Origin: Pseudomonas koreensis
GTDB lineage: Bacteria; Pseudomonadota; Gammaproteobacteria; Pseudomonadales; Pseudomonadaceae
Reading direction: 5' to 3'
Assembly: GCF_012986595.1 (NCBI RefSeq)
Contig: NZ_JAAQYM010000003.1
Span: 248,001 to 312,000 of the forward strand
DNA: 64,000 nucleotides
Both the position numbers and the translations under genes were made by a program. This document shows positions 9,402 to 18,441 of the stretch, one piece after another. Below the pieces are notes generated by a model. That model was given only the letters and a program-made list of their open reading frames with translations. It was not told where the DNA came from and searched no databases. Every line of letters begins with the position of its first letter. Position 1 is the first letter of the stretch.

Positions 9402-9435
9402 GGGAACTCCAGTCAGACTCGTTCGGCAGGGTCTG

Positions 9436-9441
9436 TATAAT
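9436..9441 (+). promoter_or_regulatory. Possible -10 element of mtgA promoter
   Basis: A consensus TATAAT lies 33 bases upstream of the mtgA ATG. The hexamer 17 bases further upstream (TCAGAC) is a poor -35, so the promoter assignment rests on the -10 alone. Confidence 0.35.
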
Positions 9442-9474
9442 GGCTCGCTCTATCGGTTCGGCCAAGCCATCTCT

Positions 9475-10197
9475 ATGCTGCGTACTTTTTTGCGTCGTCT
9501 CACGAAGGCCCTGCTCTGGTTCGCGGGCGGCAGCGTATTGCTGGTCCTGCTGTTTCGCTTCGTACCGCCGCCGGGGACGGCGCTGATGGTCGAGCGCAAG
9601 GTCGAATCCTGGGTCGACGGCGAGCCGATTGACCTGCAGCGCACCTGGAAACCGTGGGACGAGATTTCCGACGACCTCAAAGTCGCGGTCATGGCCGGCG
9701 AAGACCAGAAGTTTCCCGAACACTGGGGCTTTGACTTCGGCGCGATCCAGGCCGCGCTGGCCCACAACGAACTCGGCGGCTCGATTCGCGGCGCCAGTAC
9801 GTTGAGCCAACAAGTGTCGAAGAACCTGTTCCTGTGGTCGGGGCGCAGCTATCTGCGCAAAGGCCTGGAGGCCTGGTTTACCGCTCTGATCGAAGTGCTC
9901 TGGCCCAAGCAGCGGATTCTTGAGGTGTATCTGAACAGCGTCGAGTGGGATGACGGGGTGTTTGGTGCCGAAGCGGCGGCCCGCCATCACTTTGGTGTGA
10001 GCGCGAAGTCACTGTCACGGCAGCAGGCGAGTTATCTGGCGGCAGTATTGCCGAATCCGCGAGTGTGGAGCGCCAGCCATCCAACGGCGTATGTGTCGCG
10101 CCGGGCCGGCTGGATCCGGCAGCAGATGAGTCAGTTGGGCGGGACCAGTTATCTGCTGGGGCTCAACGATTCGCGTCGGGCACCTTGGGCGCAGTGA
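9475..10197 (+). CDS. mtgA: Monofunctional peptidoglycan transglycosylase
   Basis: Polymerises lipid II into glycan strands in the periplasm without a transpeptidase domain. The 240-residue product has one N-terminal transmembrane anchor (LLWFAGGSVLLVLLFRFV) and the family GT51 motifs AVMAGEDQKFPEHWGFD (catalytic Glu in the EDxxFxxHxG motif), GGSIRGASTLSQQVSKNLFLW in two parts (GASTLSQQ, KNLFL), RKGLEAW and ILEVYLNSVEWG-like YLNSVEWDDGVFGAEAAARHHF. Note EWDDGVFG, where other family members usually show EWG. The ATG at 9475 is preferred to an upstream one because it places the anchor normally. Confidence 0.95.
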   Translation: MLRTFLRRLTKALLWFAGGSVLLVLLFRFVPPPGTALMVERKVESWVDGEPIDLQRTWKPWDEISDDLKVAVMAGEDQKFPEHWGFDFGAIQAALAHNELGGSIRGASTLSQQVSKNLFLWSGRSYLRKGLEAWFTALIEVLWPKQRILEVYLNSVEWDDGVFGAEAAARHHFGVSAKSLSRQQASYLAAVLPNPRVWSASHPTAYVSRRAGWIRQQMSQLGGTSYLLGLNDSRRAPWAQ

Positions 10198-10207
10198 TGC
10201 CATAAAG

Positions 10208-10292
10208 CAAAAGATCGCAGCCTTCGGCAGCTCCTACAGGGAATTGCATTTCACCTGTAGGAGCTGCCGAAGACTGCGATCTTTTGATCTTC
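10208..10292. repeat. REP doublet, GTAGGAGCTGCCGAAGGC family, reversed arms
   Basis: The left arm reads AAAGATCGCAGCCTTCGG and the right arm is its inverse, i.e. the two motifs point the opposite way relative to the doublet at 8938-9014. It sits just before the shared mtgA/rpoH terminator. Confidence 0.88.
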
Positions 10293-10298
10293 TAAACG

Positions 10299-10335
10299 AA
10301 AACGCCCCTATCATCGCTGATCGGGGCGTTTTTTT
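10299..10335. terminator. Bidirectional rho-independent terminator between mtgA and rpoH
   Basis: Stem AAAACGCCCC (10299-10308) pairs with GGGGCGTTTT (10323-10332) and runs into a T tract on the + strand; on the - strand it is followed by TTTTCG. It is placed to end both convergent genes. Confidence 0.9.
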
Positions 10336-10351
10336 ATTGCCTGAGCGCCGG

Positions 10352-11206
10352 TTATGCGGCGATCGACAACTTGAGCTTGTTCATCGCGCTCTTCTCGAGC
10401 TGACGGATCCGCTCGGCCGACACGTTGTACTTCTGTGCCAAGTCGTGCAGCGTGGCTTTCTCTTCTGCCAGCCAGCGCTGGTAGAGGATGTCACGGCTAC
10501 GTTCGTCCAGCACTTCCAGCGCTTCGTGCAGGTTGTGATTGGAGTTGTCGCTCCAGTCGGCATCTTCCAGCTGACGCGCCGGGTCGTACCGGTGGTCTTC
10601 CAGATAGTTGGCCGGCGACTGGAAAGCACTGTCGTCGTCCGCTTCCGCGGCCGGGTCGAAGGCCATGTCATGGCCGGTCAGGCGACTTTCCATCTCGCGC
10701 ACTTCCCGCGGCTCGACGCCGAGGCTTTCCGCCACACGGTGGACTTCCTCGTTGTTCAGCCACGCCAGACGTTTCTTCTGGCTGCGCAGGTTGAAGAACA
10801 GCTTGCGCTGGGCCTTGGTGGTCGCGACTTTCACAATGCGCCAGTTGCGCAGGATGAACTCGTGAATTTCCGCCTTGATCCAGTGCACGGCGAACGACAC
10901 CAGACGCACACCCATTTCCGGGTTGAAGCGCTTCACGGCCTTCATCAGGCCGACGTTGCCTTCCTGGATCAGGTCAGCCTGAGCCAGACCGTAGCCGGAA
11001 TAGCTACGGGCGATGTGAACAACAAATCGCAGGTGGGCGAGCACCATCTGCCGAGCCGCCCCCAAATCCTGCTCATAGTAGAGACTCTCGGCCAGTTCAC
11101 GCTCCTGCTCCGGCGTCAGCAATGGAATGCTGTTGACGGTGTGCACATAGGCTTCCAGGTTCGCACCCGGAACCAACGCGTACGCAGGTTGCAAAGAATT
11201 GGTCAT
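10352..11206 (-). CDS. rpoH: RNA polymerase heat-shock sigma factor RpoH (sigma-32)
   Basis: Directs RNA polymerase to heat-shock promoters. The 284-residue protein shows region 2 ([36 protein letters not shown] in pieces, with [14 protein letters not shown] diagnostic), the RpoH box QRKLFFNLR in which interaction with core and stability determinants lie, and region 4 [24 protein letters not shown] place the start at [13 protein letters not shown] (11206) because GGAGG lies nine bases upstream; a longer frame to 11302 has no support. It follows ftsX by 114 bases in the conserved ftsYEX-rpoH order. The 5' end can fold, but no thermosensor structure was derived. Confidence 0.96.
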   Translation of the reverse strand: MTNSLQPAYALVPGANLEAYVHTVNSIPLLTPEQERELAESLYYEQDLGAARQMVLAHLRFVVHIARSYSGYGLAQADLIQEGNVGLMKAVKRFNPEMGVRLVSFAVHWIKAEIHEFILRNWRIVKVATTKAQRKLFFNLRSQKKRLAWLNNEEVHRVAESLGVEPREVREMESRLTGHDMAFDPAAEADDDSAFQSPANYLEDHRYDPARQLEDADWSDNSNHNLHEALEVLDERSRDILYQRWLAEEKATLHDLAQKYNVSAERIRQLEKSAMNKLKLSIAA

Positions 11207-11262
11207 GCGAAAAAACCTCCGACTTACATACTCGTGCCTTTCAGCACTGCGAAAAATTGACC

Positions 11263-11284
11263 GGGAACTCAGGTACAAGTTCCC
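11263..11284. other. Inverted repeat upstream of rpoH
   Basis: GGGAACT (11263-11269) and AGTTCCC (11278-11284) form a perfect 7-bp inverted repeat with an 8-base loop in the ftsX-rpoH gap. It could be an operator or a weak attenuator; there is no uridine run directly after the stem on the - strand. Confidence 0.4.
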
Positions 11285-11320
11285 AAAAAACCACAAGGCC
11301 AATCACGCGCAAAAAAGATT

Positions 11321-12346
11321 CTACTTCGGCGCCAGCTCCCTGAGATGACGCGCGACTGCAATCCATGCACCGATATAACCCAACAGCACCGCGCCAAGCA
11401 AGAGCGACAGACCGTCGGCAGCTGGCACTCCGGCCAGGGCGAAATCACTGCCGTACAAGCCGGCCAATCCTACCACCGCGTCGTTCAGCCAGTTAAGGCC
11501 AAACGCCAGCACTCCCCAGGACAGGACACCCGCACCGAAGCCATACAACGCGCCCATATAAAGGAAAGGGCGACGCACATAGCTGTCAGTGCCGCCGACG
11601 AGTTTAATCACTTCTATCTCGGTGCGGCGGTTTTCAATATGAAGACGAATGGTATTGCCTATCACCAAAAGTAATGCAGAAACCAAAAGCACGGTCAGAC
11701 CGAAGACAAACCGGTCACCGAGCTTGAGGATGGCGGCCAGACGCTCGACCCAGACTAGATCAAGTTGCGCCTGTTGTACCTTGGGCAGCTCGGAAAGTTT
11801 TTGTCTTAATGCTTCCAGGGTCGGCTTGTCGACCTCGTTCGGGGTCACCAGCACCACACCCGGCAGCGGGTTCTCCGGCAGCTCGCGCAGGGCTTCGCCC
11901 AGACCGGACTGCTGCTGGAACTCTTCCAGCGCCTGATCGCGACCGACATATTCAGCATCAGCCACGCCGGGCATGCCTTTGATCTGCTCGCGCAACGACT
12001 CGCCCTGCGCCGGCGTGGCATCGAGTTGCAGGTACAGCGAAATCTGCGCCGCACGCTGCCACGAACCACCGAGACGCTCGACGTTGTTGATCAGCAGCGA
12101 CAGGCCCATCGGCAGACTCAGCGCCACGGCCATCACCATGCAGGTGAAGAAGCTGCCGATCGGCTGCTTGCCGAGGCGACGCAGGCTGTCGAGCAGGCTG
12201 GCGCGGTGACTTTCGATCCACGAACGCAACAGCGTGGAGAAATCCGGACCGTCGTCTTCGTCGTGCTTTTTCTTCTTCGGCGGTTGCGGATCGGCGGCCT
12301 TCGGGGCCACGCGCTCGGAAACCTTTGGACTGCGTGTCGCACTCAT
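11321..12346 (-). CDS. ftsX: Cell division protein FtsX
   Basis: Permease-like partner of FtsE in the divisome; FtsEX uses ATP hydrolysis to activate periplasmic amidase regulators. The 341-residue protein has a cytoplasmic N-terminus rich in Lys/Pro (PKAADPQPPKKKKHDEDDG), a first membrane helix (FFTCMVMAVALSLPMGLSLLI), a periplasmic ectodomain, and three C-terminal helices (FGLTVLLVSALLLVIGNTIRL, FLYMGALYGFGAGVLSWGVLAF, LLLGAVLLGYIGAWIAV). The conserved ENRRTEIEVIKLVGGTDSYVRRPFLY coupling segment is present (EIEVIKLVGG). It overlaps ftsE by four bases. Confidence 0.96.
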   Translation of the reverse strand: MSATRSPKVSERVAPKAADPQPPKKKKHDEDDGPDFSTLLRSWIESHRASLLDSLRRLGKQPIGSFFTCMVMAVALSLPMGLSLLINNVERLGGSWQRAAQISLYLQLDATPAQGESLREQIKGMPGVADAEYVGRDQALEEFQQQSGLGEALRELPENPLPGVVLVTPNEVDKPTLEALRQKLSELPKVQQAQLDLVWVERLAAILKLGDRFVFGLTVLLVSALLLVIGNTIRLHIENRRTEIEVIKLVGGTDSYVRRPFLYMGALYGFGAGVLSWGVLAFGLNWLNDAVVGLAGLYGSDFALAGVPAADGLSLLLGAVLLGYIGAWIAVARHLRELAPK

Positions 12347-13014
12347 ACGCCGGCCTCCCCGTCGCCGATCAATCGGCCGCGTTGCAGGGTCAGCATGCGG
12401 TGGCGCATGCGCGCAATCAGCGCCAGGTCGTGACTGGCGATCAGCACGCTGGTGCCCAGCCGGTTGATGTCTTCGAACACGCCCATGATCTCGGCTGCCA
12501 GACGCGGGTCGAGGTTACCGGTCGGTTCGTCCGCCAGCAGCAGGGCCGGACGGTGAACGATGGCGCGGGCGATGCCGACGCGCTGTTGCTGACCGGTGGA
12601 CAGGTCGCCCGGGTACAGATCGGTTTTATCCGACAGTGCCACACGCTCCAGCGCCGAGTCGACGCGCTTGGCGATCTCGGCCTTGGACAGCCCGAGGATC
12701 TGCAGCGGCAAGGCGACGTTGTTGAACACCGTGCGATCGAACAGCAACTGGTGGTTCTGGAACACCACGCCGATCTGCCGGCGCAGGAACGGAATCTGCG
12801 CGTTGCTGATGGTGCTCAGGTCTTGCCCGGCCAGCAGCAGTTTGCCGCTGGTCGGACGTTCCATCGCCAGCAACAGGCGCAACAGGGTGGATTTACCGGC
12901 ACCGGAGTGACCGGTGACAAACAGAAACTCGCCACGACGGACTCGAAAGCTCAGCTCATGCAAGCCGACGTGACCGTTCGGGTAGCGTTTACCGACCTGT
13001 TCGAAACGAATCAT
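12343..13014 (-). CDS. ftsE: Cell division ATP-binding protein FtsE
   Basis: ABC-type ATPase that binds FtsX at the septum. Standard 223-residue length with Walker A GHSGAGKSTLLRLL (about residues 35-48), Q-loop VVFQNHQLL, signature LSTGQQQRVGIARA and Walker B LLLADEPTGNLD followed by the switch histidine in LIASHDLAL. It overlaps ftsY by four bases upstream and ftsX by four bases downstream, a tightly coupled ftsYEX operon. Confidence 0.97.
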   Translation of the reverse strand: MIRFEQVGKRYPNGHVGLHELSFRVRRGEFLFVTGHSGAGKSTLLRLLLAMERPTSGKLLLAGQDLSTISNAQIPFLRRQIGVVFQNHQLLFDRTVFNNVALPLQILGLSKAEIAKRVDSALERVALSDKTDLYPGDLSTGQQQRVGIARAIVHRPALLLADEPTGNLDPRLAAEIMGVFEDINRLGTSVLIASHDLALIARMRHRMLTLQRGRLIGDGEAGV

Positions 13015-14543
13015 GAACGCTCCCGCTCGGCAAACAATGCCTGGACAAAGGGTTCGGCTTCAAAGGTGCGCAGATCGTCGATGCCTTCACCGACGCCGAT
13101 GTAGCGGATCGGCAGACCAAACTGCTTGGCCAGGGCGAAAATCACCCCGCCCTTGGCGGTGCCGTCGAGCTTGGTCAGCGCCAGGCCGGTCAGTTCGACG
13201 GTCTGGTTGAATTGCTTGGCCTGGTTGATGGCGTTCTGACCGGTACCGGCGTCGAGCACCAGCAGCACTTCGTGCGGCGCGTCGGCGTCGAGCTTGCCGA
13301 TCACCCGGCGAACTTTCTTCAGTTCTTCCATCAGGTTGTCTTTGGTGTGCAGACGACCGGCGGTGTCGGCGATCAGCACGTCGATGCCACGGGCCTTGGC
13401 GGCCTGCACGGCGTCGAAGATCACCGAAGCGGAGTCGGCGCCAGTGTGCTGGGCGATCACCGGAATCTTGTTGCGCTCACCCCACACCTGCAGTTGCTCA
13501 ACGGCAGCGGCGCGGAAGGTGTCACCGGCAGCCAGCATGACTTTCTTGCCTTCGAGTTGCAGCTTCTTCGCCAGTTTGCCGATGGTGGTGGTCTTGCCGG
13601 CGCCGTTGACGCCAACCACCAGAATCACGAACGGCTTGGTCTGCGAGGCGATTTTCAGCGGCTGTTCGACCGGTTTGAGCATCGCCGCCAGCTCGGCCTG
13701 CAGGGATTTGTACAACGCATCGGCGTCGGCGAGTTCCTTGCGAGCGACTTTCTGGGTCAGGCGCTGGATGATCTGCGTGGTGGCTTCGACACCAACGTCA
13801 GCGGTCAGCAGACGGGTTTCGAGCTCATCGAGCAAATCGTCATCGATGGTTTTGCGGCCGAGAAACAGGCTGGCCATGCCCTCGCCGATGCTGGCGCTGG
13901 TTTTCGACAGGCCTTGCTTGAGACGGGCGAAGAAGCCGACTTTGCTTTCTTCGGTGCGCGGCGCTTCGACGGGGGCCTCAGCCTGCACTTCGACGGGCAC
14001 GGCGGGAGCGACGGCAACCGGTGCAGGTGCAGGTGCAGGTGCAGGTGCAGGTGCAGGCTCGGGCGGCTGAACGACCGGCGCAACCGGGGCAACGAACACC
14101 GGGGCCGCGGGTTCAGGAGCAACCGGCGCAGGCTCGACAACGGGCTCAACCACAGACGCCGGCGCAACGTCAGGGACGAACGCGGCAGCTGCAGGAATCG
14201 GCGGCGTCACATGCGGCGCGGCCTCTTCGACCAGTGCCACCGGCTCTTCTGCCACTGGCAAGGTCAGCCACGGCTCGGCAGCCGGGGTCAGTGGCAGCTC
14301 GGCCGCCACCGGGGTTTCAGGCTCGGGCTCAGGCTCAACCGGTTGCAGCACCGGCTCGGCAATCGGCAGAACGACCGGCGCTGGCTCTTCTTCTATAGCC
14401 GGCGCTGGCGTCGGCGCCGGCTCAGGCATCACGGGCGGCTGTTCGACGACGGGTTCCTGCGGTTTCTTACGCAGCCATCCGAACAGGCTTTTCTTCTCGC
14501 CAGCCGCAGCTGGGGTCTTCTTGTCGTCGTTGGAACCAAACAT
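13011..14543 (-). CDS. ftsY: Signal recognition particle receptor FtsY
   Basis: SRP receptor GTPase that docks ribosome-SRP complexes at the inner membrane. The C-terminal NG domain (about residues 205-510) has G1 GVNGAGKTTTIGKLAKK, FRAAAVEQL, the DTAGRL G3 motif, TKLDGTAKGG and the closing GEGIDDLRTFE. The first 200 residues are an acidic, Pro/Ala/Glu/Val-rich linker, much longer and of lower complexity than the core, including a run of alternating Ala-Pro encoded by six GGTGCA hexamers (14020-14055 on the + strand). Total 510 residues, within the variable range of proteobacterial FtsY. Start ATG at 14543 follows TCCTCCATG in reverse orientation (GGAGGA). Confidence 0.96.
   Translation of the reverse strand: MFGSNDDKKTPAAAGEKKSLFGWLRKKPQEPVVEQPPVMPEPAPTPAPAIEEEPAPVVLPIAEPVLQPVEPEPEPETPVAAELPLTPAAEPWLTLPVAEEPVALVEEAAPHVTPPIPAAAAFVPDVAPASVVEPVVEPAPVAPEPAAPVFVAPVAPVVQPPEPAPAPAPAPAPAPVAVAPAVPVEVQAEAPVEAPRTEESKVGFFARLKQGLSKTSASIGEGMASLFLGRKTIDDDLLDELETRLLTADVGVEATTQIIQRLTQKVARKELADADALYKSLQAELAAMLKPVEQPLKIASQTKPFVILVVGVNGAGKTTTIGKLAKKLQLEGKKVMLAAGDTFRAAAVEQLQVWGERNKIPVIAQHTGADSASVIFDAVQAAKARGIDVLIADTAGRLHTKDNLMEELKKVRRVIGKLDADAPHEVLLVLDAGTGQNAINQAKQFNQTVELTGLALTKLDGTAKGGVIFALAKQFGLPIRYIGVGEGIDDLRTFEAEPFVQALFAERERS
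14020..14055. repeat. Hexanucleotide tandem repeat (GGTGCA)6 within ftsY
   Basis: Six perfect in-frame copies of GGTGCA encode an Ala-Pro run on the - strand in the FtsY linker. Copy-number change would keep the frame, so the linker length could vary between strains. Confidence 0.85.
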
Positions 14544-14887
14544 GGAGGACGGCTATCTCACGGTAGCGACGCGCCATAAGGGCGCCCCGGCAAATAAATA
14601 TTCGATGCAGAACAGACTGTGTTTCATCCAGCTTGTTCACGCGCAACATTTTGTCGAGGCGCCAGCGGCACCTCAAAGATTCGTATTAACGAAGGACTAA
14701 ACCGGAAAAATCGGCGAAAAAGCGAAGTCTAGTCGATAAACCGCAGCTTTCTGCCGCCAACCTATACAGCCGCATCAGGCCTGAAATCCTGATAGACGTG
14801 GTCGCCGGTAAAACGGATCAGTATCCTAGCACCTCCTCGCCCGCCTAGGCTAAGACCAAGCGGGCAGCCCAACAGGTTAAAAAACGA
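14544..14887. other. Intergenic region between divergent ftsY and M16 genes
   Basis: This 344-base gap should hold the promoters of the ftsYEX operon and of the M16 pair. I see no gene, tRNA or REP here. A small inverted repeat, ATCAGG (14774-14779) and CCTGAT (14788-14793), lies in the middle; its role is unknown. No convincing -35/-10 pair was identified. Confidence 0.6.
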
Positions 14888-16243
14888 ATGAATGCTCTAG
14901 CCCGCCGCGCTGCAGGCCTGCTGCTCAGCACAGTCTGCCTGCCCCTTTCGGCCCTGGCGGCCGACCCGCAACCGACCCACGAATTCACCCTCGACAACGG
15001 CCTCAAGGTCGTCGTGCGCGAAGACCATCGCGCGCCGGTGGTGGTGTCGCAAGTCTGGTACAAGGTCGGTTCCAGCTACGAAACCCCGGGCCAGACCGGT
15101 CTGTCCCACGCGCTTGAGCACATGATGTTCAAGGGCAGCGAGAAAGTCGGTCCCGGCGAAGCCTCGTTGATCCTGCGCGACCTGGGTGCCGAAGAGAACG
15201 CGTTCACCAGCGACGACTTCACCGCTTATTACCAGGTGCTGGCCCGCGACCGCCTGGGCGTAGCGTTTGAACTGGAAGCCGACCGCATGGCCAATCTGCG
15301 CCTGCCGGCTGACGAGTTCGCCAAGGAAATCGAAGTCATCAAGGAAGAGCGACGTCTGCGCACCGACGACAAGCCGATGTCCAAGGCCTACGAACGCTTC
15401 AGGGTGATGGCTTACCCGGCCAGCGGCTACCACACACCGACCATCGGCTGGATGGCCGACCTCGACCGCATGAAGGTCGAAGAGCTGCGCCACTGGTATC
15501 AGTCTTGGTATGTGCCGAACAATGCCACGCTGGTGGTGGTTGGCGACGTCACCCCGGATGAAGTGAAAACCCTCGCCCAGCGCTACTTCGGGCCGATCGC
15601 CAAGCGCGACGTGCCACCGGCGAAAAAACCGCTGGAACTGGCCGAACCCGGCGAACGCCAGATCACTCTGCATGTACAGACTCAACTGCCTAGCCTGATG
15701 CTCGGCTTCAACGTGCCAAGCATTGCCACCGCTGAAGACAAGCGCTCGGTCAACGCCCTGCGCCTGATCTCGGCGCTGCTCGACGGCGGCTACAGCGGGC
15801 GCATCCCGACGCAACTGGAGCGTGGCGAAGAGCTGGTGTCCGGCGGTTCGTCGAGCTACGACGCCTACACCCGCGGCGACAGCCTGTTCACCCTGTCGGC
15901 AACGCCGAACACCCAAAAGAAAAAGACCATGGCGCAAGCTGAAGCCGGTCTGTGGAAGCTGCTGGAACAGCTGAAAACCAGCGCACCGTCCGCCGAAGAA
16001 CTGGAGCGCGTGCGTGCGCAAGTGATTGCCGGCCTGGTATTCGAGCGTGATTCGATCACCAGCCAGGCCACCGCCATCGGCCAGCTGGAGACCGTCGGTC
16101 TTTCATGGAAGCTGATGGACACCGAACTGGCCGACCTGGAAAGCGTGACCCCGCAAGATATCCAGAACGCCGCCAAGCTGTATTTCACCCGCGAACGTCT
16201 CAGCGTCGCCCACGTCCTGCCACTGGAGACGACTCATGAGTGA
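14888..16243 (+). CDS. M16 family zinc metallopeptidase (active subunit)
   Basis: Periplasmic processing-type protease of the pitrilysin/M16 family. A signal peptide (RAAGLLLSTVCLPLSALAA) precedes the mature 430 residues. The inverted zinc motif HxxEH is seen in GLSHALEHMMFKG (about residues 72-84) with the distal Glu in the EEN/FxSDDFTAYYQ and EIEVIKEERR segments, so it is expected to be catalytically active. The C-terminal M16 half contains the LLDGGYSGRIPTQLERGEEL substrate-binding type motif. The next gene is a paralogue lacking HxxEH and overlaps by eight bases, so the pair probably forms an active/inactive heterodimer. Confidence 0.93.
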   Translation: MNALARRAAGLLLSTVCLPLSALAADPQPTHEFTLDNGLKVVVREDHRAPVVVSQVWYKVGSSYETPGQTGLSHALEHMMFKGSEKVGPGEASLILRDLGAEENAFTSDDFTAYYQVLARDRLGVAFELEADRMANLRLPADEFAKEIEVIKEERRLRTDDKPMSKAYERFRVMAYPASGYHTPTIGWMADLDRMKVEELRHWYQSWYVPNNATLVVVGDVTPDEVKTLAQRYFGPIAKRDVPPAKKPLELAEPGERQITLHVQTQLPSLMLGFNVPSIATAEDKRSVNALRLISALLDGGYSGRIPTQLERGEELVSGGSSSYDAYTRGDSLFTLSATPNTQKKKTMAQAEAGLWKLLEQLKTSAPSAEELERVRAQVIAGLVFERDSITSQATAIGQLETVGLSWKLMDTELADLESVTPQDIQNAAKLYFTRERLSVAHVLPLETTHE

Positions 16244-17723
16244 GCGCAAATCCCCACGCCTGCTGCTCGGCTTGATCGCCGTGGCGGTAATCGGCTCCGC
16301 CGCGTTTTATCTGATGCCCGGCGTCAAAACCGACGCCAGCGAAGCCCTCGACAACGCCAAGACCAGCCAGAAGCTGCAATCGCTGGCCGAACTCGACGGC
16401 AAGGCCCCGGCCAGCCGCAAGCTCGACGTACAGACCTGGAACACCGCCGAAGGCGCCAAGGTGCTGTTCGTCGAAGCCCATGAGCTGCCGATGTTCGACA
16501 TGCGCCTGATCTTCGCCGCCGGCAGCAGCCAGGACGGCGATGCACCGGGCCTGGCAGTCCTGACCAATGCCATGCTCAACGAAGGCGTGGCCGGCAAGGA
16601 CGTCGGCGCCATCGCCCAGGGCTTCGAAGGCCTCGGTGCGGATTTCGGCAACGGAGCCTACAAGGATATGGCGCTGGCTTCGCTGCGCAGCCTGAGTGAT
16701 GCCGACAAGCGCGAGCCGGCACTCAAGCTGTTCTCCGAAGTGGTGGGTAAACCGACATTCCCGGCCGACTCTTTCGCACGCATCAAGAACCAGATGCTCG
16801 CCGGTTTCGAATACCAGAAACAGAACCCCGGCAAACTCGCCAGCCTCGAACTGATGAAGCGCCTGTACGGCGACCACCCGTACGCGCACTCCAGCGACGG
16901 CAATGCGCAGAGCGTGCCGAAGATCACCCTGGCGCAACTGCGTGAGTTCCACGCCAAGGCCTATGCCGCCGGCAACGTGGTCATCGCCCTAGTCGGCGAC
17001 CTGTCTCGCGCCGAAGCCGAGGCCATTGCCAACCAAGTCTCCGGCGCCCTGCCAAAAGGCCCGGCGCTGGCGAAGATCGCCCAGCCGCAGGAGCCCAAGG
17101 CGAGCATCGGCCACATCGAGTTCCCGTCCAAGCAGACCAACTTGCTGATCGCACAACTGGGTATCGACCGTGACGACCCGGATTACGCAGCACTGTCGAT
17201 GGGCAACCAGATCCTCGGTGGTGGCGGCTTCGGTACCCGTCTGATGAGCGAAGTGCGCGAGAAGCGCGGCCTGGCCTACGGCGTGTATTCCGGGTTCAGC
17301 CCGATGCAGGCCCGCGGCCCGTTCATGATCAACCTGCAGACCCGCGCGGAAATGAGCGAAGGCACCCTGAAACTGGTGCAGGACGTACTCGCCGACTACC
17401 TGAAGACGGGGCCGACCCAGAAAGAACTCGACGACGCCAAACGCGAACTGGCCGGCAGCTTCCCGCTGTCCACCGCGAGCAACGCCGATATCGTCGGCCA
17501 ACTGGGCGCCATGGGCTTCTATAATCTGCCGCTGAGCTATCTGGATGACTTCATGCGTCAGTCCCAGAGCCTGACTGTCGAGCAGGTCAAAGACGCGATG
17601 AACAAACACCTGAGCACGGACAAACTGGTCATCGTCAGCGCTGGCCCGACCGTGCCGCAAAAGCCGTTACCGGCCCCTTCTGATAAACCTGCCGAGCAAC
17701 CGCTCGGGGTTCCGGAGCATTAA
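16236..17723 (+). CDS. M16 family peptidase-like protein (non-catalytic subunit)
   Basis: A 495-residue partner of the preceding M16 protease. It has an N-terminal membrane anchor or uncleaved signal (LLLGLIAVAVIGSAAFYLMPG). In the region equivalent to the zinc site it reads GLAVLTNAMLNEGVAG, without HxxEH, so it cannot bind zinc in the canonical way. The C-terminal half keeps the family R/Y pair in GGGGFGTRLMSEVREKRGLAYGVYSGF (GTRLMSEVREKRGLAYGVYS spans it), which in heterodimeric M16 enzymes helps bind substrate. A Pro-rich tail ends the protein. Start ATG overlaps the upstream stop by eight bases. Confidence 0.92.
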   Translation: MSERKSPRLLLGLIAVAVIGSAAFYLMPGVKTDASEALDNAKTSQKLQSLAELDGKAPASRKLDVQTWNTAEGAKVLFVEAHELPMFDMRLIFAAGSSQDGDAPGLAVLTNAMLNEGVAGKDVGAIAQGFEGLGADFGNGAYKDMALASLRSLSDADKREPALKLFSEVVGKPTFPADSFARIKNQMLAGFEYQKQNPGKLASLELMKRLYGDHPYAHSSDGNAQSVPKITLAQLREFHAKAYAAGNVVIALVGDLSRAEAEAIANQVSGALPKGPALAKIAQPQEPKASIGHIEFPSKQTNLLIAQLGIDRDDPDYAALSMGNQILGGGGFGTRLMSEVREKRGLAYGVYSGFSPMQARGPFMINLQTRAEMSEGTLKLVQDVLADYLKTGPTQKELDDAKRELAGSFPLSTASNADIVGQLGAMGFYNLPLSYLDDFMRQSQSLTVEQVKDAMNKHLSTDKLVIVSAGPTVPQKPLPAPSDKPAEQPLGVPEH

Positions 17724-18328
17724 TGGCTACTCGTCCTAAAAAACCTGCGCAGAACGTCCACAACGGTGTGAACCAGCTGCGCATCATCGGCGGCGAATGG
17801 CGCAGCCGCAAACTGAGCTTCCCCGATGCCCCGGGCCTGCGCCCGACGCCGGACCGCGTGCGTGAAACCCTGTTCAACTGGCTGGCGCCGTATGTGGCCG
17901 GGGCCAAGGTGCTGGATCCGTTCGCCGGCAGCGGCGCGCTGTTTCTTGAAGCTCTGTCCCGTGGCGCGGCCATGGGTCAGGCACTGGACGCCAGCAACGT
18001 TGCCGTGTCGAGCCTGAAGGAACACCTCGGCACCCTGCGCTGCACCAACGGCCAGGTACAGACTGCCGACGCCCTGCGCTATCTGGAAACCCAGGTCGCT
18101 ACGCCGTTCGATCTGGTGTTTCTCGATCCGCCGTTCAACCAGAACCTGCTACCCGCGGTCTGCACCCTGCTGGAAGAACGCCAATGGCTGGCGCCCGACT
18201 CGTGGATCTACACTGAAAGCGAAACCGCGCCTTCGACGCTGGGCCTGCCGGGCAACTGGCGCCTGCACCGCGAGCAAAAATCCGGACGGGTGTACTACGC
18301 GTTGTGGCAACGTATGGCAGTCAACTGA
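17723..18328 (+). CDS. rsmD: 16S rRNA (guanine966-N2)-methyltransferase
   Basis: Methylates G966 of 16S rRNA during 30S assembly with SAM. The 201-residue protein carries LRIIGGEWRSRKL, RPTPDRVRETLFNWL, the SAM motif LDPFAGSGALFLEALSRGA and the catalytic FDLVFLDPPFNQ (DPPF/NPPF motif). The ATG shares one base with the stop of the M16 gene (TAATG). It ends 17 bases before a REP doublet. Confidence 0.96.
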   Translation: MATRPKKPAQNVHNGVNQLRIIGGEWRSRKLSFPDAPGLRPTPDRVRETLFNWLAPYVAGAKVLDPFAGSGALFLEALSRGAAMGQALDASNVAVSSLKEHLGTLRCTNGQVQTADALRYLETQVATPFDLVFLDPPFNQNLLPAVCTLLEERQWLAPDSWIYTESETAPSTLGLPGNWRLHREQKSGRVYYALWQRMAVN

Positions 18329-18344
18329 ATGTATTGAACAACCC

Positions 18345-18435
18345 TGTGGCGAGGGAGCTTGCTCCCGCTGGACTGCGCAGCAGTCCCAAAAAAGGGCCGC
18401 TTCGCGCCCCAGCGGGAGCAAGCTCCCTCGCCACA
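18345..18435. repeat. REP doublet, TGTGGCGAGGGAGC family
   Basis: Arms beginning TGTGGCGAGGGAGCTTGC and their inverse enclose a spacer that can itself pair (GACTGCGCAGCAGTC). The right arm ends six bases before the GTG chosen for the hydrolase gene, so the repeat occupies its ribosome-binding region. Confidence 0.92.
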
Positions 18436-18441
18436 AAAGGT

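Noticed and set aside
14020..14055. Short tandem repeat considered as a CRISPR array
   Set aside because: Hexamer units without spacers, in frame inside ftsY.
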